This document shows positions 9,245 through 17,567 of a DNA stretch of 64,000 nt, one piece after another (position 1 is the stretch's first letter; every line of letters starts with the position of its first letter). The translations under genes and the position numbers were made by a program. The stretch is taken from the NCBI RefSeq assembly GCF_041740695.1, contig NZ_JBGSLK010000053.1, forward strand, positions 91,688 to 155,687. The letters run 5' to 3'. The stretch comes from Haliscomenobacter sp041740695. Its GTDB lineage: Bacteria > Bacteroidota > Bacteroidia > Chitinophagales > Saprospiraceae. The notes under the pieces were generated by a model. That model was not told the origin of the DNA and ran no database searches. It was given only the letters and a program-made list of their open reading frames with translations.

Positions 9245-9252
9245 TACTTTTG
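9245..9252 (+). promoter_or_regulatory. Putative -7 element for the sigma-54 response regulator gene
   Basis: TACTTTTG fits the Bacteroidota -7 consensus TAnnTTTG, 16 bases before ATG 9269. The implied leader is very short and there is no convincing -33 element, so support is modest. Confidence 0.35.
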
Positions 9253-9268
9253 AGTCAAGATCAAGGAT

Positions 9269-10603
9269 ATGAAAACGGCAGTACTCATCATCGACGACGA
9301 AGTCAAACTCCGCAGTTTGCTTTCCCGCCTTTTGCAATTGGAGGATTACGAAGTAAGTGAGGCAGGTGATTGCCAATCCGGGCTTAAAAAACTGGCCCAG
9401 CAAGATTTCCCGGTGGTGCTTTGTGACGTCAAACTGCCCGACGGCAATGGCGTACAACTTACCGCAGAAATCAAACAAAAATATCCGCTTACCGAGGTTA
9501 TCCTGCTCACCGCCTACGGCAATATTCCCGACGGGGTGCAAGCGATCAAAAATGGCGCTTTTGATTATTTGGTAAAAGGTGACGACAACAACCGCATCAT
9601 CACCCTATTGTCTCAGGCTTCTGAAAAAGCGCTGCGGGCCAGGGCAAGTTCCAGTTCAGGTACTCAGGCCAAAGCTCTCGCTGATTTCAAAAATGTCATT
9701 GGTCAATCTCCAACCATTCAAAAGGCCATTGCGCTGGCCTGTAAGGTAGCGCCCACCAATGCCAGCATTTTGCTTACAGGAGAAACGGGCACGGGAAAAG
9801 ATATTTTTGCCCAGGCCATCCACCAGGCTAGTTTGCGCAAAGACAAAGCTTTTGTTGCGCTCAATAGTGCCGCTTTTTCCAGAGAAATCATTGAAAGTGA
9901 ATTATTTGGCCACAAAGCTGGTGCCTTCACCGGGGCGATTAAAGACAAAAAAGGTTTATTGGAAGAAGCCCATGAAGGCACGCTTTTTTTAGATGAAATT
10001 GGGGAAATGCCTCTGGAATTGCAAACCAAGTTGCTGCGGGTGCTGGAAAATGGAGAATTTCTGAAAGTCGGCCAAACCAAAACCCAAAAAGTGGACGTCC
10101 GCATCATTGCCGCCACTAATCGCAACCTCGAACAAGACAGCAACAATGGCCAGTTCAGGATGGATTTGTACTACCGCCTGGCCACCTTTGCCATTCATTT
10201 GCCTTCCTTGAACGAAAGGCCGGAAGATATCCCCCTACTCGTCCAGCATTTTATGGAACAATTCAGCCAAAAACTCAATAAAAAGATCAGCAGTGCCCAT
10301 CCCGATTTTTTAAAAGCGCTGCAACAGCACCAATGGCGGGGCAACATCCGCGAGCTGCGCAATACCATTGAACGCGCTTGTATCCTCAGCGAGACCTCGC
10401 AACTGGAAAGTGATGCCTTGCCCTGGGATTTTTTACATCAAGTCAACAGCGACATCACCAGGGTAATGTCTTTGAGGGAAGGAGAAAAACGGCACATCTC
10501 GCGCATGCTGGAACATACTCATGGCAATAAGACCCAAACCGCGGAATTATTGGGCATTGGATTAACCACACTTTATGCCAAAATCAAGGAGTACCAGTTA
10601 TAA
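9269..10603 (+). CDS. Sigma-54-dependent response regulator (NtrC family), probable Kdp regulator
   Basis: A 444-residue response regulator with three domains. The receiver (1-120) has the acidic pair IDDE, phospho-acceptor D53 in LCDVKLPDG and K103. The AAA+ domain (~143-370) has Walker A GETGTGKD (171-178), the sigma-54-contacting GAFTGA loop (218-223), Walker B LFLDEIGE and arginine-finger region FRMDLYYRL. A Fis-type helix-turn-helix closes the protein (~410-442). It should activate sigma-54 promoters when phosphorylated. No kinase gene is adjacent; the nearest is the KdpD-type kinase at 19941. From memory, Bacteroidota kdp loci often carry such a regulator beside kdpFABC, so it is the likely partner, here separated by ~3 kb. 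Confidence 0.93.
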   Translation: MKTAVLIIDDEVKLRSLLSRLLQLEDYEVSEAGDCQSGLKKLAQQDFPVVLCDVKLPDGNGVQLTAEIKQKYPLTEVILLTAYGNIPDGVQAIKNGAFDYLVKGDDNNRIITLLSQASEKALRARASSSSGTQAKALADFKNVIGQSPTIQKAIALACKVAPTNASILLTGETGTGKDIFAQAIHQASLRKDKAFVALNSAAFSREIIESELFGHKAGAFTGAIKDKKGLLEEAHEGTLFLDEIGEMPLELQTKLLRVLENGEFLKVGQTKTQKVDVRIIAATNRNLEQDSNNGQFRMDLYYRLATFAIHLPSLNERPEDIPLLVQHFMEQFSQKLNKKISSAHPDFLKALQQHQWRGNIRELRNTIERACILSETSQLESDALPWDFLHQVNSDITRVMSLREGEKRHISRMLEHTHGNKTQTAELLGIGLTTLYAKIKEYQL

Positions 10604-10742
10604 AACAGGATATTGACCAGTGCCTTATGCAAACTTTTCCCAAGCCGGGGGCGTTAAGTTTTAAAAACCCACCTCTAGCAGGATCGCAGATAAGGCTTAA
10701 ACAAAAATTTTAGACATGCTCTGAACCAAACTTATCGCAAAC

Positions 10743-11705
10743 ATGAATTCACTATGGACCAAAATCATCCTCAACACCACCCTGCGCAAAAAAAAGCTGA
10801 GTAAATACAGCAATTATGTACTCGCCAAAGGTTTGAAGCAATTCCAGATCGTATTCAAACGGCGTCTCATTCAGTTCTTTTTGTTGGGTATGGGGGTTTT
10901 GTCGGCGGGATTTGGCCTGAAAGGATTTTTGTTGCCCAATCATTTCATCGATGGAGGAGCAGTGGGGATTTCCTTGTTGATCTCCGTGGTTACCGACTGG
11001 CCACTTTCTTTGTTGTTGCTCCTGGTCAATATTCCTTTTGTTGTACTAGGGCTCCGCACAATCGGGGTTGATTTTGCTATCAAAACAGCCATTGGCATCA
11101 TCGCCTTGGCAATTGCGGTAGAAGTGATTCCTTATCCACAAATTACGGAGGATAAATTGTTGGTCTCAGTCTTCGGTGGTTTTTTTCTGGGGGCCGGGAT
11201 TGGGCTTTCCATGCGCGGCGGCGGCGTGATCGATGGGACAGAAGTACTGGCGCTCAACATCAGTAAACGTTCCGGACTATCCGTTGGCGATTTGATCTTA
11301 ATTTTTAACGTGATCATCTTTTCGGTTGCGGCCTATTTGCTGTCTATCGAAACGGCCTTGTATTCCGTTTTGACTTACCTTTCTGCCTCCAAAACGGTTG
11401 ATTTTATTGTGGAAGGCATCGAAGAATATACCGGAGTGACGATCATTTCCCCCAAATCCGAAGACATCCGCCAAATGATCATCCACGACATTGGCCGGGG
11501 TGTGACCATCTACAAAGGTGAACGGGGCTTTGGCAAAACGGGCCACCGCGACAGTGAAATCGACATTATTTTTACCGTGATTACCCGCCTGGAATTGAGC
11601 AACCTCAAAGCTGAAATTGAAAAAATCGATCCCAATGCGTTTATTTTGATGCATAGTATTAATGATACAAAGGGGGGGATGATTAAGAAGCGGCCGCTGC
11701 ATTAG
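10743..11705 (+). CDS. YitT family membrane protein (DUF161/DUF2179)
   Basis: A 320-residue integral membrane protein. A basic cytoplasmic N-terminus of ~45 residues is followed by five to six hydrophobic helices (about 47-215) with the conserved GFLLPNHFIDGGAVGIS and MRGGGVIDGTEVLAL segments of the YitT family. A soluble C-terminal DUF2179 domain follows (YTGVTIISPKSEDIR, GVTIYKGERGF, HSINDTKGG). The function of the family is not established. It lies between the sigma-54 regulator and the AT-rich insert; no link to potassium transport is shown. Confidence 0.88.
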   Translation: MNSLWTKIILNTTLRKKKLSKYSNYVLAKGLKQFQIVFKRRLIQFFLLGMGVLSAGFGLKGFLLPNHFIDGGAVGISLLISVVTDWPLSLLLLLVNIPFVVLGLRTIGVDFAIKTAIGIIALAIAVEVIPYPQITEDKLLVSVFGGFFLGAGIGLSMRGGGVIDGTEVLALNISKRSGLSVGDLILIFNVIIFSVAAYLLSIETALYSVLTYLSASKTVDFIVEGIEEYTGVTIISPKSEDIRQMIIHDIGRGVTIYKGERGFGKTGHRDSEIDIIFTVITRLELSNLKAEIEKIDPNAFILMHSINDTKGGMIKKRPLH

Positions 11706-11707
11706 AG

Positions 11708-11743
11708 CAAATGACGAGTTTTTCGAATGACGAATGACGAATT
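11708..11743. repeat. Short tandem GAATGAC-type repeat after a stop codon
   Basis: Just behind the YitT gene stop codon lie AAATGACGAG, then two perfect GAATGAC heptamers (11725-11731 and 11732-11738) and a partial third. It resembles one arm of the tandem-unit foldback elements elsewhere in the window, but no complementary arm is seen in the following 180 bases. Confidence 0.5.
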
Positions 11744-11925
11744 GGGTGCGTTGGGGTTAAAAAGGGGGTGCTACACTGATTTGGCCCAATATCAGAGATT
11801 CTACTTGAAAAACAGCTTCATCTTGCCACCGCTAGCGCGGTTCAAAAGTTGTAAATGGCCCGGTTTGTAGTATAGATTGTCCACCCTGAATCAATAGAAC
11901 CCTACCGACAGACCCCGACCGAGAA

Positions 11926-12249
11926 CTAACTGTTGGACAAATGATATTCACCCCATTTATTTATTTCTAAAATCAAATCATTTAAAGTTAGACCAAGAGG
12001 CGTGACAGAATATTCAACTCTTGGAGGAACTTCTGCATAGACTTTACGCAAAATCAATTTTTCTTCTTCTAATTCTTTTAGCACCTTGACAAGCATCTTG
12101 GGTGTAACCTCTGGAATTGCCCTTTCCAACTCTTTGTAGCGGTGCATTCCTTTGTTGACCAAATTGCTTATGACAACAATTTTCCATTTACCACCTATTA
12201 CCGACATAGCGTGACTTACTGCACAAACATTTTTTCTATTTTTTTCCAT
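11926..12249 (-). CDS. HxlR-family winged-helix transcriptional regulator
   Basis: A 107-residue regulator. The typical HxlR start is present (VCAVSHAMSVIGGKWKIVVISNL), including the N-terminal cysteine (C9) used for redox or electrophile sensing in relatives such as YodB and HypR. The winged helix follows (HRYKELERAIPEVTPKMLVKVLKELEEEKLI, then VEYSVTPLG). It is divergent from the SDR remnant and dioxygenase and probably controls them through the palindrome at 12284-12301. Base composition of 11926-13252 is visibly more AT-rich than its surroundings, suggesting acquisition by transfer. Confidence 0.88.
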   Translation of the reverse strand: MEKNRKNVCAVSHAMSVIGGKWKIVVISNLVNKGMHRYKELERAIPEVTPKMLVKVLKELEEEKLILRKVYAEVPPRVEYSVTPLGLTLNDLILEINKWGEYHLSNS

Positions 12250-12272
12250 TACTAAACCTTTGATTATAAACG

Positions 12273-12301
12273 ATACTTTCTAGAAGTATACTAGTATACT
12301 T
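12273..12301. promoter_or_regulatory. Putative HxlR operator: 18-bp perfect palindrome plus an extra half-site
   Basis: AAGTATACTAGTATACTT (12284-12301) is a perfect palindrome. A third ATACTT half-site at 12273-12278 forms a second inverted pair with the AAGTAT at 12284-12289. It lies 24-52 bases upstream of the HxlR start codon, between divergent genes, the expected position for an autoregulatory operator. Assignment to HxlR is by position. Confidence 0.6.
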
Positions 12302-12375
12302 TATGGTAACCACTTGCAAAAATATAGTGAAGGAATTACTTTTGCAACTCGCAATTAAATAAACAACAAAATATG

Positions 12376-12436
12376 TATGCCTGAAATGAATTGGATTAAT
12401 GGACAAGTAATACAAGTAAATGGAGGTATTCTTTAA
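12376..12436 (+). pseudogene. Remnant of an SDR oxidoreductase gene (C-terminal tip only, frameshifted)
   Basis: Read from 12376 the DNA encodes MPEMNWINGQVIQVN and, after one extra T at about 12421, GGIL followed by a stop. WINGQxIxVNGG is the typical C-terminal end of short-chain dehydrogenases/reductases. The rest of the gene is absent, and the 75 bases before it encode nothing recognisable. The piece sits where a gene controlled by the divergent HxlR regulator would be, so a deletion probably removed most of an SDR gene. It is inferred from a short motif only. Confidence 0.55.
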
Positions 12437-12463
12437 ACCACCACAATTTCATAAACAAAAACT

Positions 12464-13252
12464 ATGGTGCAACTAAAGCAACCAAGCATATTTGTTTCTC
12501 ACGGAACAATTTATGAAGCCTTCAAAAGCAATCAGTTAAAATTAAACTTCCTAAAACTTCGTAAGGAACATCTAAAAAATACTCCCTCTGCAATTGTTCT
12601 TTTTTCGGGACATTGGCAGACGGAAACTATTTCTATAACAACAACTGAAAAAATGATTCAGATGGACGAAGGTTTTCCGATAGAGTTTCAAACGAATTAT
12701 TCAACAGTTGGGAACCCTGAATTAGCCAAACGCATCCTTGAAATGCTTACAGAAAATGGCATTAAAGCAAAAGCAGAAAATAATCGTGGACTTGACCACG
12801 GTGCTCTAATTCCTTTAATGCTACTTTTCCCAAATGACAATATTCCTGTTTTGCAAATTTCACAACACTATAATATTGACCCAGAATTTCACAAAAGAAT
12901 TGCCGAAATACTAAATCCACTTCGCAATGAAAATATTTTATTCATTGGCAGTGGCGGTTTAGTGCATAATCGCAGCGAAATTCAAAAATTTGGTGGACAC
13001 GAAATTGAGCCAGATAAATGGGCAAAAGAGTTTGACGACTTTATTACAAAGGAACTGGCCGACAAATCAAACACAAACTATGCTGACAAAATAATTTCAG
13101 CATACAATCATAAGCAGTTTTTCAAATCACACCCAACATCAGAACATTTTTTACCTTTAGTATTTGCAAGTGCTTTCGGTGGACAACCAACGAAGATTTA
13201 CGAAGCATTTCAATGGAAAAACCTTTCTATGAGTGCCTTTAAGTTTGACTAA
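12464..13252 (+). CDS. LigB/DODA-type extradiol dioxygenase
   Basis: A 262-residue member of the 4,5-DOPA-extradiol-dioxygenase-like family (class III, YgiD type). The conserved features are the early IFVSHGT motif (His ~14), VLFSGHWQT (His ~50), LDHGALIPL (His ~111), LQISQH and the IGSGGLVHN motif, which supply the metal-binding histidines. YgiD-like proteins cleave catechols, but for many members the substrate is unknown. The gene is AT-rich like the HxlR gene with which it probably arrived, and follows the SDR remnant directly. Confidence 0.85.
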   Translation: MVQLKQPSIFVSHGTIYEAFKSNQLKLNFLKLRKEHLKNTPSAIVLFSGHWQTETISITTTEKMIQMDEGFPIEFQTNYSTVGNPELAKRILEMLTENGIKAKAENNRGLDHGALIPLMLLFPNDNIPVLQISQHYNIDPEFHKRIAEILNPLRNENILFIGSGGLVHNRSEIQKFGGHEIEPDKWAKEFDDFITKELADKSNTNYADKIISAYNHKQFFKSHPTSEHFLPLVFASAFGGQPTKIYEAFQWKNLSMSAFKFD

Positions 13253-13281
13253 ATATAATCCAAGTACGAAAAAGGGCAGCC

Positions 13282-13297
13282 GCTAACAGGTGTTAGC
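13282..13297. repeat. Short inverted repeat behind the dioxygenase gene
   Basis: GCTAACA-GG-TGTTAGC gives two 7-base arms around a 2-base centre, 30 bases after the dioxygenase stop codon. It may be a weak terminator or a trace of the recombination that placed the AT-rich block; no U-tract follows. Confidence 0.4.
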
Positions 13298-13431
13298 TAC
13301 CAACCCTAACGGAGGTAACGTGGACAACTAAACAGCAAAATACATCATTAACTACTTTTCCAACTTATTGACAAGTTCGGAAAGCATGGCTATCAAGCAT
13401 ACGAGTTCAATGTTTAACCTATCCCCCACCC

Positions 13432-13467
13432 TTCCATTTCCGCATACCCTTTTCCATTTCTGCATAC
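13432..13467. promoter_or_regulatory. Two direct repeats TTCCATTTCYGCATAC, candidate activator sites upstream of kdp
   Basis: TTCCATTTCCGCATAC (13432-13447) and TTCCATTTCTGCATAC (13452-13467) are repeated with a 20-base period, about two helical turns, so they face the same side of the DNA. They lie ~120-155 bases upstream of the first kdp reading frame, the usual place for sigma-54 activator sites. The remainder of 13298-13587 has no coding sequence. A weak -24/-12-like sequence (GG at 13556, GC at 13568) is present but too close to the first start codon to be trusted. Confidence 0.45.
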
Positions 13468-13587
13468 TTTCCCCTCGCCCCATTCCCTCCCATTTCTCCA
13501 CATCTCTCTGATTTTCAACCCAAAAATCGCCCACCATTTTTTCGGCACCAATTTTGGCATTACTGCAGCGTATCAAAATCCAAACAT

Positions 13588-13680
13588 ATGGACACGCTCA
13601 TTGCAGCAGCATTGCTTTTCGGGGGCTTGATTTGTTTCGCCCTCTTTTACTGGGTCACCAATCGCTTTGATCACATCTAA
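13588..13680 (+). CDS. Membrane microprotein (30 aa) at the head of the kdp operon
   Basis: A 30-codon frame, MDTLIAAALLFGGLICFALFYWVTNRFDHI, with a single hydrophobic helix (about residues 4-23) and a short polar C-terminus. It ends 9 bases before kdpF and has the same compact pattern of in-series genes, so it is likely translated. It is not KdpF itself, which follows. No family was recognised; by position it may be an additional small subunit or stabiliser of the KdpFABC pump. Confidence 0.6.
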   Translation: MDTLIAAALLFGGLICFALFYWVTNRFDHI

Positions 13681-13689
13681 ACCATCACC

Positions 13690-13770
13690 ATGTTCAGCGC
13701 ACTATTCATCCTTTGTTTGCTGGTGTTTGGGTACCTCATTTACGTACTCTTACGGCCAGAGAAATTCTAA
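13690..13770 (+). CDS. kdpF: KdpF, small subunit of the potassium-transporting ATPase
   Basis: A 26-codon gene, MFSALFILCLLVFGYLIYVLLRPEKF, with one transmembrane helix and the family's end pattern (LLVFGYLIYxLLxPExF; E. coli KdpF has LLLGYLVYALINAEAF). KdpF is a lipid-like stabilising subunit of the KdpFABC complex in the inner membrane. kdpA starts 18 bases downstream. Confidence 0.85.
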   Translation: MFSALFILCLLVFGYLIYVLLRPEKF

Positions 13771-13788
13771 TCCTTCAATTCAAAACCA

Positions 13789-15504
13789 ATGAATACCAAC
13801 TTACTTGGCGTGCTTGCCACCTTGGCCCTGAGTGTAGGGCTGGCCATTCCACTGGGCCGCTACCTGGCCAAAGTTTATCAGGGCGAGCGGGTCTGGACCG
13901 ATTTTTTGCAACCGCTGGAACGATTGATTTACCGCCTAGGTGGTGTAAATCCTGGCGAAGAAATGGGCTGGCAACGCTTTATTCGGGCATTGTTGACCAT
14001 CAACATGTTGTGGTTCATTTTTGCGTTCCTGATGTTGTTTCTTCAGGGCGTTTTGCCACTCAATCCCGACGGGAATGCCAGTATGACGCCCGATTTGGCC
14101 TTCAATACGGCCATTAGTTTCGTGGTCAATTGTAACCTTCAACACTATTCCGGCGAATCCGGGCTTACCTACCTCACCCAAACGGGCGTGATTATGTTCC
14201 TGCAATTCGTAAGCGCAGCGACCGGGATGGCGGCCCTGGCGGGGGTGTACAAAGCCATGCAGGAAAAGCAGTCGAATACCATCGGCAATTTTTATGTGTA
14301 CTTCGTACAAAGCATCACTCGGGTGTTGTTACCCCTGTCAATTGTGCTGGCGATCGTGCTCATTGCCTCTGGCACACCGATGACTTTTGATGGAAAAATA
14401 AACCTCACCACGCTGCAAGGTGTGCAGCAAAGCATCTCTCAAGGCCCCGCGGCGGCTATGGTTGCCATCAAGCAATTGGGAACCAATGGTGGCGGTTTTT
14501 TTGGGGTCAACTCGGCTCACCCGCTGGAAAACCCCAATTTCCTCAGCAACATCCTGCAAACCGTTTCCATTCTGCTCATCCCCATGGCGATAGTATTTGC
14601 CCTGGGGTATTACCTGCGGCGTCGACGCTTGGCTTGGATCATTTTCGGGGTGATGTCGATTGGCTTTCTGAGCTTTGTAGTCGGTACCATCCGAGCGGAA
14701 ACCGCTGGCAATCCAGCCATCACTGCCATGGGCATTGATCAAAGCTTGGGTAGCATGGAAGGCAAAGAAGTTCGTCTAGGTGCCGAAGCTTCCGCGCTTT
14801 GGGGGATCGCCACCACTGCCACGTCTAATGGTTCGGTCAACGCCATGCACGACAGCATGACACCCTTCAGCGGCTTTTTACAAATGTTGGACATGATGAT
14901 CAACGCTCTTTATGGTGGAGTCGGCGTGGGTTTGCTCAACTACTACATTTTTATCATCATCGCTGTATTCATCAGTGGGTTGATGGTGGGGCGAACACCG
15001 GAGTTGTTGGGTAAAAAGGTCGAGATCCGGGAAATGAAAATTGCCACCCTGATTACCCTCTTGCACCCCTTCCTGATTCTGGTTGGTACAGCCTTGAGTA
15101 GTTATTTGGTGGTACATCATCCAGACATGGCCTGGGCCGTAAAACCAGGCAACTGGCTGAACAACCCCGGCAATCACGGTTTCAGCGAAATGTTGTACGA
15201 ATACACTTCTGCTTCGGCCAACAATGGCAGTGGTTTTGAAGGGCTGGGCGACAACAATTTCTTTTGGAACTTCAGCTCCGGCATTGTGCTCATCATGGGG
15301 CGTTTTTTGCCGATCATCGGTCCAGTAGCCATCGCTGGTTTGTTGGCCCAAAAGCAATACATCCCGGAAAGTTCGGGCACCCTGCGGGTGGATACCCCAA
15401 CTTTTGGACTGATGACTTTTGCGGTGATTTTCATCGTAGCGGCCTTGTCGTTTTTCCCTGCCTTGGCGCTAGGTCCACTGGCCGAGTATTTTTCCATGTA
15501 TTAA
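13789..15504 (+). CDS. kdpA: Potassium-transporting ATPase subunit A
   Basis: The 571-residue channel-like subunit that selects K+ in the KdpFABC pump (inner membrane, high-affinity uptake). About ten membrane helices are visible. The four selectivity-filter-type repeats are recognisable: NCNLQHYSGE near residue 115, TNGGGFFGVNSAHP near 232, TATSNGSVNAMHD near 345 and SANNGSGFEGLG near 470. Length is close to the E. coli protein (557). kdpB follows 12 bases after the stop. Confidence 0.97.
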   Translation: MNTNLLGVLATLALSVGLAIPLGRYLAKVYQGERVWTDFLQPLERLIYRLGGVNPGEEMGWQRFIRALLTINMLWFIFAFLMLFLQGVLPLNPDGNASMTPDLAFNTAISFVVNCNLQHYSGESGLTYLTQTGVIMFLQFVSAATGMAALAGVYKAMQEKQSNTIGNFYVYFVQSITRVLLPLSIVLAIVLIASGTPMTFDGKINLTTLQGVQQSISQGPAAAMVAIKQLGTNGGGFFGVNSAHPLENPNFLSNILQTVSILLIPMAIVFALGYYLRRRRLAWIIFGVMSIGFLSFVVGTIRAETAGNPAITAMGIDQSLGSMEGKEVRLGAEASALWGIATTATSNGSVNAMHDSMTPFSGFLQMLDMMINALYGGVGVGLLNYYIFIIIAVFISGLMVGRTPELLGKKVEIREMKIATLITLLHPFLILVGTALSSYLVVHHPDMAWAVKPGNWLNNPGNHGFSEMLYEYTSASANNGSGFEGLGDNNFFWNFSSGIVLIMGRFLPIIGPVAIAGLLAQKQYIPESSGTLRVDTPTFGLMTFAVIFIVAALSFFPALALGPLAEYFSMY

Positions 15505-15516
15505 TTCGCTAATCAT

Positions 15517-17553
15517 ATGTCAACGCATCAAAAAAATCCTTCGCTCTTTGCCGCTGAGCTCGTGCGCCCGGCCTTAGTGGAGGCTTTTAAAAAACTCAAC
15601 CCGGTCCTGTTGTACCGCAATCCAGTCATGTTCACCGTAGAGCTTGGCACAGCCATTATGCTCGTCATGAGCATCTGCGCCTTGCTCAGCGGGGACAGCA
15701 GCCAGGGTAGTTTTGGATACAACCTGATGGTCTTCATCGTCCTATTTTTGACGGTTTTGTTCGCCAATTTTGCTGAAGCCATCGCCGAAGCTCGCGGCAA
15801 AGCCCAAGCCGAATCCTTGCGCAAAACCCGGGAGTATACGCCCGCCAAAGTACTGCGCAATGGCAAACAGGAAATGGTCAGTTCGTCAGTCCTCAAAAAA
15901 GGAGATGTTTTCATCTGCGAAGCAGGGGACACCATCCCCATGGACGGCGAAATCATTGAAGGACTCGCCACCATCGACGAATCGGCGATCACTGGAGAAT
16001 CTGCACCCGTGATCCGGGAAGCGGGTGGCGACAAAAGTAGCGTTACCGGGGGTACCAAAGTGCTTTCTGACCGCATCAAAGTGGAAGTCACCACCCAACC
16101 AGGCGAATCTTTTTTGGATAAAATGATCGCCCTGGTCGAAGGGGCTTCCCGCCAAAAAACGCCCAACGAAATCGCCTTGACCGTTTTGTTGGCTGGTTTT
16201 ACACTCATCTTCATCATGGTTTGTGTAACGCTGAAACCTTTTGGGGATTATGCAGGCGCGCCCATTACCGTTGCCGCATTTGTGGCCCTGTTTGTCTGTT
16301 TGATCCCCACCACGATCGGAGGTTTGTTGTCGGCCATTGGTGTAGCGGGTATGGATCGCGCCTTGCGGGCCAACGTCATCACCAAATCAGGTAAAGCAGT
16401 AGAAACCGCTGGCGACATCGACGTATTGCTATTGGATAAAACCGGAACCATCACCATCGGAAACCGCAAAGCAACGCGCTTCTACCCCGCTCCTGGCGTG
16501 AATCAAACCGACTTCATTGAAGCTTGTGTACTGAGTTCATTGGCGGATGATACACCCGAAGGCAAAAGTATCCTGGAACTGGCGGGTGAACAGGTGGTCA
16601 AAAGTGCCAGCATCACTGGCGCACAACTGATCAAATTCACTGCTGAAACCCGCACTAGTGGGGTCGTTCTGCGTGACCAGACCGACATCCGCAAGGGCGC
16701 CCAAGATGCCATTTTGCGCCTCGTGCAACAAGCTGGAAATGCTTTCCCCGTTGAGACTAGCCAAGCGGTCAAAGACATCTCCAGCAATGGTGGAACCCCG
16801 CTGGTAGTCGCCAAAAATGGTCAAGTGCAAGGTGTCATCGAGTTGCAAGACATCATCAAACCCGGCATCCGCGAACGTTTTGAACGCCTGCGGCGCATGG
16901 GGGTCAAAACCGTGATGGTCACTGGTGACAACCCACTCACCGCCAAGTACATTGCCGAAAAAGCGGGAGTAGACGACTTCATCGCCGAAGCCAAACCCGA
17001 AGACAAGCTGGCTTACATCCGCCGCGAGCAAGCCGATGGCCGCCTCGTAGCCATGATGGGCGATGGTACCAACGACGCCCCCGCCCTGGCGCAAGCCGAC
17101 GTAGGGGTAGCCATGAACAGCGGTACCCAAGCGGCCAAAGAGGCAGGCAACATGGTGGACCTGGACAATGACCCTACCAAACTCATTGAGGTGATTGAAA
17201 TTGGCAAACAGTTGCTGATCACCCGAGGGATGCTGACCACTTTCAGCATTGCCAACGACGTGGCCAAGTATTTTGCCATCGTTCCGGCTTTGTTCATGGC
17301 TTCATTGCCAGCCTTGCAGTCGCTCAACATCATGGGCTTGAACAGCCCGGAAAGTGCCATTTTATCGGCAGTGATTTTCAATGCCATCATCATTCCGATG
17401 CTGATTCCACTGGCGCTGCGGGGGGTGGCTTATCGCCCAATTGGTGCGGAGGCGCTCTTGCGGCGTAATTTGTTGGTGTACGGTGTAGGTGGCGTGATTC
17501 TGCCTTTTATCGGGATCAAGTTGATCGATTTGTTGATCGCCATTTGGTTTTAA
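15517..17553 (+). CDS. kdpB: Potassium-transporting P-type ATPase subunit B
   Basis: The 678-residue energy-coupling subunit. P-type ATPase signatures are in order: actuator loop DESAITGESAPV, phosphorylation site DKTGT with D307 (same number as E. coli KdpB), the nucleotide-binding domain, KTVMVTGDNPLTA and the hinge MMGDGTNDAPALAQADVGVAM, followed by C-terminal membrane helices. The serine whose phosphorylation inhibits E. coli KdpB lies in the actuator TGES motif, which is retained (TGESAP). A 215-base gap with nested inverted repeats separates it from kdpC. Confidence 0.97.
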   Translation: MSTHQKNPSLFAAELVRPALVEAFKKLNPVLLYRNPVMFTVELGTAIMLVMSICALLSGDSSQGSFGYNLMVFIVLFLTVLFANFAEAIAEARGKAQAESLRKTREYTPAKVLRNGKQEMVSSSVLKKGDVFICEAGDTIPMDGEIIEGLATIDESAITGESAPVIREAGGDKSSVTGGTKVLSDRIKVEVTTQPGESFLDKMIALVEGASRQKTPNEIALTVLLAGFTLIFIMVCVTLKPFGDYAGAPITVAAFVALFVCLIPTTIGGLLSAIGVAGMDRALRANVITKSGKAVETAGDIDVLLLDKTGTITIGNRKATRFYPAPGVNQTDFIEACVLSSLADDTPEGKSILELAGEQVVKSASITGAQLIKFTAETRTSGVVLRDQTDIRKGAQDAILRLVQQAGNAFPVETSQAVKDISSNGGTPLVVAKNGQVQGVIELQDIIKPGIRERFERLRRMGVKTVMVTGDNPLTAKYIAEKAGVDDFIAEAKPEDKLAYIRREQADGRLVAMMGDGTNDAPALAQADVGVAMNSGTQAAKEAGNMVDLDNDPTKLIEVIEIGKQLLITRGMLTTFSIANDVAKYFAIVPALFMASLPALQSLNIMGLNSPESAILSAVIFNAIIIPMLIPLALRGVAYRPIGAEALLRRNLLVYGVGGVILPFIGIKLIDLLIAIWF

Positions 17554-17567
17554 TCATTTTTCAATAC

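Noticed and set aside
13282..13297. Integron attC-like site
   Set aside because: A short GCTAACA/TGTTAGC palindrome exists, but the GTTRRRY core and the second attC box are not present.
13556..13569. Sigma-54 -24/-12-like promoter (GG..N10..GC) ahead of kdp
   Set aside because: The -12 half is CAGC instead of TTGC, and transcription would start only ~7 bases before the first start codon; another candidate (GG at 13544) has the wrong spacing.
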